Source of the DNA: Pseudomonadota bacterium
GTDB taxonomy: Bacteria > Pseudomonadota > Gammaproteobacteria > Competibacterales > Competibacteraceae
Length of the DNA: 60,344 nt
Assembly (NCBI GenBank): GCA_022709365.1
Contig: JAKLIY010000026.1
Coordinates: 1 to 60,344 of the forward strand
Direction: 5' to 3'
Positions 48,610 through 57,368 of the stretch are shown piece after piece. The notes below the pieces were generated by a model, which saw nothing but the letters and a program-made list of their open reading frames with translations, did no database searches and was not told the origin of the DNA. Numbering within the stretch: position 1 is the first letter of the stretch; each line of letters begins with the position of its first letter. The position numbers and the translations under genes were made by a program.

Positions 48610-51600
48610 ATGCGTTATTCACGCTGTCCCGCATTCCTGTGCATCCTGCTGGCATGGCTACTGCCTCTCAGCGTCCACGCCTTTGACGATGCGCCGTTGG
48701 CCGTCGCGGCGGCCCAGTATCGGCAACTGATCCATGATGGCCGCAATCCGGGCAGCCAGGCGTCTGCTGCGTTGTTGCAGCAGGCAGAAAAACAAGCCCG
48801 ACAGAAGAACACGCTTGATGCAATCACCGCTTATGAAACCGCCATCGCCGCCGGCGCTGATTCAACAGCGGTCTGGCTGGCGCTGAGCCAGCTCTGGCAG
48901 GCGCAAGCCGAGCAACAGGACAGCGCTGATGAAGCATCTCGGCAGCGCTCCCGCGAACGGACCCGGCAGGCGGTATGGAACGCTCTGCAAGTTGCCCGCG
49001 CTCCGGCGGAACGCGCCCGCGCCCTGTTCCGCCTGGGCGAACGGTATGACCAGGATCGGGAGCCGAAGAAGGCCATCGCTGCTTATCGCGAGGCGCTGGA
49101 ACTGGAGGACCATCCCCGCATCGCCAAGCGCTATCAGGAACTGCTCGCGGCTCACGCTTTCCAGATCAAGGGCGTTGACGTGGAGTCGGACAGTGCCACG
49201 CCGAAAATCTGCCTGAACTTTTCTGACGACTTGGCCAAAGGCCGGCAACTGCATTACGAGGACTATTTGGTCATTGAGCCAGCGATTCAGCCGGTTGTCA
49301 CTCCTGAAGGACGGCAGTTGTGCGTGGAAGGGGTTCGTCACGGTCAAAGCTATGTCGTCAAGGCCCGCGTCGGCATTCCCTCGGCCAGCGGTGAAAAGAC
49401 CCAGGCGGCTCAGGAATTCACCGCCAAGGTGGAAGATCGCAAACCGACGATCGGCTTCCGGGGCGCGACCTATGTGTTGCCGAAAACCGGCAATCAACAG
49501 TTGCCGCTGACCAGCGTCAATCTGGAGCAGGCGCGGTTGCGCGTGTTACGGATCAATGACCGCAATTTGCTGCGGGAAATCGAGAACCGGCGCATTACCA
49601 ATTTGCTGGACGGTTATGATCTCAGCGCCATCGCCAAGCGCTCCGGCGAACAAGTCTGGGAGGGCGTGCTGACCCTGGCTGGCGGCGAGCGCAATCAGGA
49701 AGTCACTACTGCCCTGCCGATTAATGAACTGCTGCGCGATCCGCAACCGGGCGTCTATATCATCGCCGCCCAGCCGGCCCGTCAGAGTGCAGACCAAGAC
49801 TGGGAAAATCAGGCGACACAATGGCTGGTCGTCTCTGATCTGGGCCTGTTCACGATGCGCGGCAACGATGGCCTGCATGTTTTTGTCCGGTCACTGGCGA
49901 GCGCGCAATCCGTGTCGGGCGTCGATCTGCGGCTGTACGCCCGTAACAACGGTGAGCTGGGCAAAGCCATCACCGACGCCAAAGGTTATGTCCGCTTTGA
50001 TCCGGGTCTGTTGCGCGGTGGTGGCGGGCGGGAACCGGCAGCGCTAATGGCCTTCGGCAACGGCGACTACAACTTTCTTGATTTGACCAAACCAGCCTTT
50101 GATCTCAGCGACCGGGGGGTGGAGGGACGCGCCGCCCCTGGCCTGATTGATGCGTTTCTCTATCCTGAGCGCGGCGTTTATCGGCCCGGTGAAACGGTGG
50201 AATTGATGACCCTGCTCCGTGACAGCCGGGGTTACGCCCTGCCTGAAGCGCCGTTGACCTTGAAAATCTTCCGCCCTGATGAGGTGGAAGCCGCGCAACT
50301 GCGCCCGGCCAACCCGGCGCTGGGTGGCTATCACAGTCAGATTCCGCTGCCATTGAACGCCCGCACCGGGGCATGGACCGTCAAAGCCTATACCGATCCC
50401 AAGGGCGAACCGGTCGGTCAGGTCGGTTTCCAGGTGGAAGATTTCGTCCCGCAACAGTTGAAGCTGGAACTCAGTTCCGCCGCACCGGTGTTGAAGCCGG
50501 GCGAACCGGCAGTGGTGGACATTAATGGCCGGTTCCTGTACGGCGCGCCCGCTGCCCATCTCAAAGCCGAAGCAGAAGTGGTGCTGCGCGAAGATGCCAA
50601 CCCTTACCCTGCTTTTCCCGGTTACCGTTTCGGTTTGGCGCAGGAGACCTGGACGGCGCAGCGCTTCCCGGTGGTGCTGGCCGGGACGGATGCGGAAGGC
50701 AAGGCGCAAGCGCAGATCAATCTCAGCGAGACCCCGGATACGACACGTCCCTTGCAAGCTCGGGTGCGCGTCTCCCTGTTTGAACCCGGTGGCCGTCCGG
50801 TCAGCCGCAGTCTGGATCTGCCGTATCGCGTGCAGCCGTTCGCCATTGGCATCAAGCCCCGCTTCAGCGATGGCGGCATTCAGATCGGCCAGGAAGCGGT
50901 ATTTGACGTGATGACGCTGGATCCGCTCGGCCAGCCGCAAGCGCAAAGCGGATTGAGCGCCAAGCTGGTGCGCGAAGAGTATCAGTATTACTGGTACCAC
51001 GATGAGGGCCGCTGGAACTACAAGATGGTGATCCGCGACAGCGCCTCCGTCGCCAGCCAAACGCTGACTATCGCGGCCGGACAACCCGCAGTCGTGACGC
51101 AGCGCGGATTGGACTGGGGCCGTTATCGGCTGGACGTACTCGATCCGAAAACCGGCGTCGCCTCCAGTGTCCGTTTCACGGTCGGCTGGTTTGAGAGTCC
51201 CAGCGAGGGCGAAACCCCGGATCAAATGAAGGTCACGCTCGATCAACCGCGCTATCCGGCAGGCGCGACCGCTAAAGTGTTTCTGCGTGCGCCCTTCGCC
51301 GGTGAGGTGTTGTTGAACGTAGTCGGCGACCGGCTGTGGCTGAGCAAGACGGTCAGCGTTCCGACGGAGGGGACAACAGTGGAATTGCCTATTCCTGCCG
51401 AATGGGGGCCGGGTGTCTATATTGCCGCGACCGCGTTTCGTCCAGCGGATAACCCAACGTCCCGTGGGCCGGGCCGGGCGATTGGCGTGGCCTGGGCGGG
51501 GCTGGACCCCGCGCCGCGCACCCTAAATATTGCGCTCAATGCGCTGACGGAATGGACGCCGCGCCAGACCGTGGAATTACCGGTCACCGTGACCGGCGCT

Positions 51601-53826
51601 GATCCCGGTCAACCGGCCTATCTGACGGTCGCGGCGGTCGATGAAGGCATCCTGCAACTGACCGATTTTGCTACCCCGGACCCGATTCAATATTTTCTTG
51701 GCAAGCGTCGGCTGGGAATGCAACTGCTCGATCTGTACGGCAAGCTGATTGAGACCGGCGGACAGCCGGGCGTCCTGAAGGTCGGCGGCGACGCGGACAG
51801 TCGGCAATTAGACGCTTCCGGCATCCGCACGGTGAAGACGCTGGCGTTATTCTCCGGGCCGGTCGCGCTGGACGCCAACGGTCAGGCCAGGATTCCGCTG
51901 GCTTTGCCGGACTTCAACGGGCAATTGCGCTTGATGGCGGTGGCCTGGGATCGCAACCGGCTCGGGCGGGCCGAAGCAGCCCCACTGGTGCGCGATCCAC
52001 TGGTGGCGCGGGTTTATCTGCCGCGTTTCCTGGCTCCGGAAGATGAAAGCCGTGTCACCGTGACTGTGCAGAATTTGAACGCTCCGCCCGGTGATTACGC
52101 CATCTGGTTGAGCGCCGAAGGCGCAGTCGCTGTGACTGAACCGGCGACGTTTACCTTTAAAGTCGCTGATTCCGCCACGCAGAATCAGGAAAGTCGCCTC
52201 TTCACCCTGCGCGGGTTAAAGCCCGGCGCCGGTCAGGTGCGGTTGCATATTGAAGGGCTGAATGGCTTTAACCTGATTCGGGAATCCGACATCGGCGTGC
52301 GCCCGGTGCAAACCGTGACTACGGAACGCACCCCGCAACGCCTGAATCCCGGCGCGACCTTGCGGCTTAATGAGATGTTACTGGCGGACTATATCCCCGG
52401 CACCGGGCGGGTTCGGCTGAGTGTGGCCAGTCGGCCTAATCTCAACGTCCCGGAATTGCTCGCCCAGTTGGACCGCTATCCCTACGGTTGTCTGGAGCAG
52501 ACCACCAGCCGCGCTTTGCCGTTGCTGTATTTCAACCAGGTCGCCAAGGTCTGGGCCGGTCAGAATGCCACAGAAGCCGGTTTGCGGGCGCGAGTGCAGG
52601 AAGCGCTGCAACGCATTTTGAACATGCAGGACGCGGGCGGCGGCTTTGGACTGTGGGGGCCGACCAGCGCTACTGAAGAATGGCTGTCGGCGTATGCCAT
52701 GGACTTTGTGGTGCGCGCCCGGCAGGAACAGTATCTGGTCCCGGATAACGCCTGGAAGCGGGGGCTGGAGTATCTGCGCGAGCGGCTGAGTAATGACGAT
52801 TTCGCCGAAGCGGAACTGGGCTGGCGGGCGTATGCGCTGTATGTGCTGGCGCGGGAACAGCAAGCCGCCATCGGCGATCTGCGTTACCTGCATGATAACC
52901 ATTTGCAGAAGCTGCCAACCGCGTTGGCGCAGGCGCAACTGGGCGCGTCCCTGGCCCGGTATGGCGAACTGGAGCGAGCGAAAGAGGCGTTTACCGCCGC
53001 GTTGAACCGGACAAATCGGGCTGCCGTGCGTGATTATGGTACGCCGTTACGGGATCGGGCGGCGTTGCTGACCCTGCTGGTGGAATCGGGATTGTTGCCG
53101 GAGCGGATACCGCCCTTGGCTGAAGAAGTGGCTACCCAGTTCAACGAGCGTCGTTACGCCAGCACCCAGGAACAAGCCTGGCTGTTGCTCGCCGCTCATG
53201 TGCTGCTGAAACAGACCGGTCAGTTGCGGCTGGCGGTCGAAGGGCAAACGATCACCACCGATCCGTTCTATCTGACGCCGACCGTCGAGCAGTTAGCCAG
53301 TAAACTCACCGTGGTTAATCAGGGGGAACAGCCGGCCTGGATGGTGCTGGATGTCAGCGGCGTTCCAGTCGCGCCGCAACCGCCCGCGCAGGAGGGATTC
53401 ACCATTGCCCGCCGCTACTACACCCGCGCTGGCCAGGAAGTCGATCCCGGCCGGATTCGCCAGAATGATCTGTTGGTGGCGGTCATTACCGGGGAAACGC
53501 AGGGCCGCGACAAACAGCAGGCGCTGGTGGTGGATTTGTTGCCAGCGGGGCTGGAAATCGAAAATGCCCGATTGGCGCATAATGCCTCGACGATGGACAT
53601 CGCCTGGTTGCCGGAATTGACCGAGACCTTGCATACCGAAATCCGTGATGACCGCTTCGTGGCGGCGCTGGACCTCGAAGCCGGCAATGCCCGGAAATTT
53701 ACTTTGGCCTATCTGGTTCGGGCAGTGACGCCAGGGGTGTATCGGCAACCGGCGGTGTATGTCGAGGATATGTACCAGCCGTGGCAGTTTGGGCGCGGCG
53801 CGCTGGGGGTAGTCAAGGTCGAGTGA
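48610..53826 (+). CDS. Bacterial alpha-2-macroglobulin family protein
   Basis: This 1738-residue envelope protein has a Sec signal ending near SVHA. The N-terminal 30-200 region is helical and repeat-like (tetratricopeptide-like). It is followed by macroglobulin beta domains, a bait-region-like stretch, and the thioester motif G-C1294-L-E-Q1297 in YPYGCLEQTTSRALPLLYF (quoted in part). The alpha-helical thioester domain then has LNMQDAGGGFGLWG. This is the large YfhM-like type, which traps proteases in the periplasm. GGAG lies 8 bases upstream of ATG 48610. The PBP1C gene often found next to such proteins is absent here. No lipobox Cys is evident. Confidence 0.9.
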   Translation: MRYSRCPAFLCILLAWLLPLSVHAFDDAPLAVAAAQYRQLIHDGRNPGSQASAALLQQAEKQARQKNTLDAITAYETAIAAGADSTAVWLALSQLWQAQAEQQDSADEASRQRSRERTRQAVWNALQVARAPAERARALFRLGERYDQDREPKKAIAAYREALELEDHPRIAKRYQELLAAHAFQIKGVDVESDSATPKICLNFSDDLAKGRQLHYEDYLVIEPAIQPVVTPEGRQLCVEGVRHGQSYVVKARVGIPSASGEKTQAAQEFTAKVEDRKPTIGFRGATYVLPKTGNQQLPLTSVNLEQARLRVLRINDRNLLREIENRRITNLLDGYDLSAIAKRSGEQVWEGVLTLAGGERNQEVTTALPINELLRDPQPGVYIIAAQPARQSADQDWENQATQWLVVSDLGLFTMRGNDGLHVFVRSLASAQSVSGVDLRLYARNNGELGKAITDAKGYVRFDPGLLRGGGGREPAALMAFGNGDYNFLDLTKPAFDLSDRGVEGRAAPGLIDAFLYPERGVYRPGETVELMTLLRDSRGYALPEAPLTLKIFRPDEVEAAQLRPANPALGGYHSQIPLPLNARTGAWTVKAYTDPKGEPVGQVGFQVEDFVPQQLKLELSSAAPVLKPGEPAVVDINGRFLYGAPAAHLKAEAEVVLREDANPYPAFPGYRFGLAQETWTAQRFPVVLAGTDAEGKAQAQINLSETPDTTRPLQARVRVSLFEPGGRPVSRSLDLPYRVQPFAIGIKPRFSDGGIQIGQEAVFDVMTLDPLGQPQAQSGLSAKLVREEYQYYWYHDEGRWNYKMVIRDSASVASQTLTIAAGQPAVVTQRGLDWGRYRLDVLDPKTGVASSVRFTVGWFESPSEGETPDQMKVTLDQPRYPAGATAKVFLRAPFAGEVLLNVVGDRLWLSKTVSVPTEGTTVELPIPAEWGPGVYIAATAFRPADNPTSRGPGRAIGVAWAGLDPAPRTLNIALNALTEWTPRQTVELPVTVTGADPGQPAYLTVAAVDEGILQLTDFATPDPIQYFLGKRRLGMQLLDLYGKLIETGGQPGVLKVGGDADSRQLDASGIRTVKTLALFSGPVALDANGQARIPLALPDFNGQLRLMAVAWDRNRLGRAEAAPLVRDPLVARVYLPRFLAPEDESRVTVTVQNLNAPPGDYAIWLSAEGAVAVTEPATFTFKVADSATQNQESRLFTLRGLKPGAGQVRLHIEGLNGFNLIRESDIGVRPVQTVTTERTPQRLNPGATLRLNEMLLADYIPGTGRVRLSVASRPNLNVPELLAQLDRYPYGCLEQTTSRALPLLYFNQVAKVWAGQNATEAGLRARVQEALQRILNMQDAGGGFGLWGPTSATEEWLSAYAMDFVVRARQEQYLVPDNAWKRGLEYLRERLSNDDFAEAELGWRAYALYVLAREQQAAIGDLRYLHDNHLQKLPTALAQAQLGASLARYGELERAKEAFTAALNRTNRAAVRDYGTPLRDRAALLTLLVESGLLPERIPPLAEEVATQFNERRYASTQEQAWLLLAAHVLLKQTGQLRLAVEGQTITTDPFYLTPTVEQLASKLTVVNQGEQPAWMVLDVSGVPVAPQPPAQEGFTIARRYYTRAGQEVDPGRIRQNDLLVAVITGETQGRDKQQALVVDLLPAGLEIENARLAHNASTMDIAWLPELTETLHTEIRDDRFVAALDLEAGNARKFTLAYLVRAVTPGVYRQPAVYVEDMYQPWQFGRGALGVVKVE

Positions 53827-53906
53827 GCCGAAGTCGGCTGGCCAGTAAACTATTGAGGGCAATTGACCCTGCCCTTGAACAACAACTTTTAGGGAGTGAA
53901 TAGACG

Positions 53907-54203
53907 ATGCCATCGAAAGCCGATGAACAGGCAATGCTAAAGCGCCTGCAGGAATTGGAGGAGGAAAATGCGCGGTTGCGTAGTGTGACGAAGTTGGCGA
54001 CGCCGAAGCCAACGGTGACGGAAAGTGAATATAAGGGCCATCCGACCCTGACTTTTGGAGGAGCCTTTCGTCCGTTCAGTTTGGGATTGAAAAAACTGCT
54101 GGTGATCCGCGAAGTCTGGCCCGAGGTGGAGGCGTTCCTGGAACGGCATGGGGAAACCCCATCGAAGCAGCCAGAAAGCCAGGACAACGGAAACCTGATC
54201 TAG
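53907..54203 (+). CDS. Small coiled-coil protein upstream of hsdR, unknown function
   Basis: This 98-residue protein has an N-terminal coiled coil (about 7-30, LKRLQELEEENARLRSV). After a short linker comes a compact block: YKGHPTLTFGG, RPFSLGLKKLLVI and EVEAFLERH. The tail is polar. GGGAG about 10 bases before ATG 53907 supports translation. It ends 12 bases before the hsdR start and is probably in the same transcript. I do not recognise the family; the block looks like a conserved domain rather than random coding. A role with the restriction system is only suggested by position. Confidence 0.65.
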   Translation: MPSKADEQAMLKRLQELEEENARLRSVTKLATPKPTVTESEYKGHPTLTFGGAFRPFSLGLKKLLVIREVWPEVEAFLERHGETPSKQPESQDNGNLI

Positions 54204-54215
54204 CTTTCAATCGGC

Positions 54216-56634
54216 ATGAGCAAAAAGCTCCTGAGTGAAAGCGACATTTGTGCGAAGTACATCACGCCGCACTTGGCAAGCGCCGGCTGGGACGAAGCCA
54301 CCCAGATTCGGCGCGAGGTCAGCTTCACTAAAGGCCGGATCATCGTGCGCGGCAAGCTGGTTGCTCGGGGTCAGGCCCAGCGAGCCGATTACGTCCTCTA
54401 CTACCGGCCCAACCGGCCCATCGCTTTGATCGAGGCCAAGGACAATACGCACCAGGTTGGCGACGGGATGCAGCAGGCGCTGGACTATGCCATCACGCTC
54501 GACATCCCGTTCGTCTTTTCCTCCAATGGCGACGGCTTTGTTTTCCATGACCGCACCGGGACCAGCGCCGAGTTGGAAACCACGCTGCCGCTGGATGCTT
54601 TTCCTGCTCCGGCTGAACTCTGGACCCGCTACCGTGCCTGGAAAGGGCTGACGCCAGAGGTTGAGCGGATCGTCCTGCAAGACTATTACGACGATGGCAA
54701 CGGCAAGACCCCGCGCTACTACCAGTGCAGCGCCATTAACGCCGCTGTTGAAGCCATCGCCAAAGGGCAACAGCGCCTGCTGCTGGTCATGGCCACCGGG
54801 ACGGGCAAGACTCACCGCTTTCCAAATCATCTGGCGGTTGTGGAAAGCTGGCGTCAAGAAACGCATCCTGTTTCTCGCGGACCGCAATATTCTGGTGGAT
54901 CAGACCCTGGTCAACGACTTTCGGCCGTTCGGCCCGGCCATGGCCAAACTCAGCACCAGCGCCAAAACCATCGTCCGCGTTGCGGATTCCAGCGCCGAGC
55001 GTTCTATCGACACCGCATATGAAATCTACCTGGGTCTTTATCAGGCGATGACCGGCCCCGAAGAACCGCAGAAAGTGTACCGGCAGTTCTCGCCGGGGTT
55101 TTTCGATCTGGTCGTCATCGATGAATGTCACCGGGGCAGCGCCGCTGAAGATTCGGCCTGGCGGGAGATTCTTGACTACTTTGCCGCCGCAACCCAGATC
55201 GGCCTCACCGCGACCCCCAGAGAGACCGAGTACGTTTCCAACATCCAGTACTTCGGCTCGCCGGTGTATACCTACTCGCTCAAGCAAGGCATCCGCGATG
55301 GCTTTCTCGCCCCCTACAAGGTCATCAAGGTTCACATCAACGTGGATGTCGAAGGCTACCGGCCGGAGCGGGGCAAGCGGGATCAGGACGGTCAGGAAGT
55401 CGCAGACCGTCTCTACAACCAGAAGGACTACGACCGTTCGCTGGTCATTGACGAGCGCACCCGGTTGGTGGCCGGAAAGGTGTCCGCTTTTCTCAAGGAG
55501 AGCGGCGACCGCTTCCAGAAGACCATCGTGTTCTGCGTGGATACCGAACACGCCGCCCGGATGCGCCAGGCGCTGATCAACGAGAATCCCGACCTGGCGG
55601 GCGAAAATCCCCGCTATGTCATGCGGATCACCGGCAACGATGACGAAGGGCTGCAACAACTCAGCAATTTCATTGATCCCGAAGCCCGCTATCCCACCTT
55701 GGTTACGACTTCGCGGCTGCTATCCACCGGGGTCGATGCCCAGACTTGCCGTCTGATTGTGCTGGAACGGGAGGTCGGCTCGATGAGCGAGTTCAAGCAG
55801 ATGGTCGGGCGCGGGACTCGCGTGCATGAGGACACCGGGAAGTTTTACTTCACCCTGATGGATTTTCGCGGCGCGACCCACCATTTTGCCGATCCGGCTT
55901 TTGACGGTGAACCGGTGCAGATTTATGAACCCGGCGCTGATGACCCGATGACGCCGCCCGATGTAGAAGAGCGCGACCTTCAGGAAGACGAGCCGCCGCG
56001 ATATGACACGGAGGCGGGGGAAACCCCTGTGCCTGACATCAGCCTGCCGCCGGACGCCCCCGATCCGCGTAAAAAAGTTTATGTGAATGGAATTCATGTG
56101 ACCTTGCTGGCCGAGCGGGTGGAATATCTCGACGACCACGGCAAGCTGGTGACTGAAAGCCTGCGGGATTTCACCCGGAAGGCCCTGCAACGGCATTTCG
56201 CTAGCCTCGACAATTTTCTCAGACGCTGGAAAGCCGCCGCGCGCAAGCAGGCCCTTCTCGAAGAACTGGGCAACGAAGGTTTGTTGCTCGATCCATTGGC
56301 GGAGGAGGTCGGCAAAGACCTCGATCCCTTCGATCTGATCTGCCACGTCGCTTTCGACCAGCCGCCACTGACCCGCCGCGAACGGGCCGAGAAGGTCCGC
56401 AAGCGGGACGTGTTTACCCACTACGGCCCGCCAGCCCGCGCTGTGCTGGAGGCGTTGCTGGACAAGTATCAGGATCAGGGCGTGATCAACCTCGATGACG
56501 TGCGGATACTCCAGATCGCACCCTTTGATCGGATGGGTACTGTAGTGGAACTGATCAAACCGTTCGGCAATCGCCGGGGCTTTGAACAGGCCGTACACCA
56601 ACTCCAATCTGCGCTGTATCAGGAAGCCGCTTAA
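54216..56634 (+). pseudogene. hsdR: Type I restriction endonuclease subunit HsdR, frameshifted
   Basis: Two frames together encode an EcoEI-type HsdR of about 806 residues. The first (54216-54812) has the nuclease motif IALIEAKDN and Walker A GTGKT at 54798-54812. Directly after it the reading must move to the frame TAFQIIWRLWKAG, which continues through DECHRGS (DEAD-like box II), TATPRETEYVSN and QMVGRGTRVHED to the stop at 56634. A 2-base loss in a CT repeat (ACTCTCACC to ACTCACC) would explain the shift. Without correction, no active motor-nuclease is made. A sequencing error cannot be excluded. Confidence 0.85.
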
Positions 56635-56635
56635 C
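56617..56635 (+). repeat. Direct repeat, left copy (end of hsdR)
   Basis: TATCAGGAAGCCGCTTAAC encodes the last codons of hsdR (YQEAA stop) and recurs with one mismatch at 57348-57366 on the other side of vapBC. Confidence 0.85.
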
Positions 56636-56677
56636 CCCTGAGCGGATGCATTGCGTTGCTTCGTTAGCGCCATAGAG

Positions 56678-56700
56678 ATAACATGTTGTAGTGTTATAAA
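56678..56700 (+). promoter_or_regulatory. Likely vapBC promoter-operator
   Basis: ATAACA (56678-56683) and TGTTAT (56692-56697) form an inverted repeat 8 bases apart, overlapping a -10-like TATAAA (56695-56700) just before the antitoxin gene. Ribbon-helix-helix antitoxins usually repress their own promoter at such sites (inference). Confidence 0.4.
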
Positions 56701-56710
56701 ATTGGGGAAT

Positions 56711-56950
56711 ATGATGAATTTCAACATTTATCTCGATGATCGAACGGGTCAGCAACTGGTCATCGCGGCTGAACGGACGGGGGAGACGAAAAACGCCCTG
56801 ATCCGCAAGGCGATCAGCGAATGGTTAGCCCGCTATAATCAGCCCACTTGGTCAGAGGAAGTCCTGTCCTTCAACGGGGTGGCTGATATGCCGCCCTTTG
56901 AATCGGGTCGCAATCATCTGGGCGCGCCCGCCGTGGATCCACTGGCATGA
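56711..56950 (+). CDS. Ribbon-helix-helix antitoxin, VapB-like
   Basis: This 79-residue protein starts MMNFNIYLDDRTGQQL, with the short beta strand and two helices (AAERTGETKNALIRKAISEWL) typical of ribbon-helix-helix DNA-binding antitoxins. The C-terminal half (about 45-79) is flexible and would wrap the toxin. ATG 56711 or 56714 starts it; the longer frame from 56651 lacks homology. It overlaps the toxin start by four bases. It sits inside a type I restriction operon, between direct repeats. Confidence 0.8.
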   Translation: MMNFNIYLDDRTGQQLVIAAERTGETKNALIRKAISEWLARYNQPTWSEEVLSFNGVADMPPFESGRNHLGAPAVDPLA

Positions 56951-57345
56951 AGTATCTGCTTGATACCTGCACCGTAAGCGATTTCGTCAAGGGGCAGGCC
57001 GGCGTATTGTCCCGGATCAAGGCGACTGCGCCGCCGCTGATCGCTATTTCCAGCATCACCCGCATGGAGATCGAGTGGGGTTTGCTGTTGAATCCAGCAC
57101 GCGCCCGGAAACTGGCGCCGATTCTCAACACTTTTTTGGATTCCATTACGACACTGTCGTTCGATGAGGCCGATGCCCAGGCGGCGGCCGGCGTTCGCGC
57201 CGCTCTTCAGCGTCAGGGGCAGCCCATCGGCGCTTACGATGTTTTGATTGCCGGGTGTGGTTTAGCCAGGGGCCTGATCGTCGTGACCTCCAATGTCAGC
57301 GAGTTTCAACGGGTCAGCGGCTTGATCGTGGAGAATTGGCGTTGA
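56947..57345 (+). CDS. vapC: PIN-domain ribonuclease toxin, VapC-like
   Basis: This 132-residue PIN-domain protein starts MKYLLDTCTVSDFVKG, where D6 is the first catalytic acid. A conserved Glu lies in SSITRMEIEWGL, and a further acid is D100 in IGAYDVLIAG. TSNVSEFQRV near the C-terminus replaces the usual T-x-N-x-x-D/E-F block, retaining N and F. VapC toxins cleave tRNA or rRNA when not bound by antitoxin. The ATGA overlap with the antitoxin stop is typical of such operons. Confidence 0.85.
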   Translation: MKYLLDTCTVSDFVKGQAGVLSRIKATAPPLIAISSITRMEIEWGLLLNPARARKLAPILNTFLDSITTLSFDEADAQAAAGVRAALQRQGQPIGAYDVLIAGCGLARGLIVVTSNVSEFQRVSGLIVENWR

Positions 57346-57347
57346 TC

Positions 57348-57366
57348 TACCAGGAAGCCGCTTAAC
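57348..57366 (+). repeat. Direct repeat, right copy (hsdM ribosome binding region)
   Basis: TACCAGGAAGCCGCTTAAC repeats the last codons of hsdR (18 of 19 bases match 56617-56635) just after the vapC stop. It supplies AGGA and AAG upstream of hsdM ATG 57369. The original hsdR-hsdM junction was probably this sequence. Confidence 0.85.
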
Positions 57367-57368
57367 TC

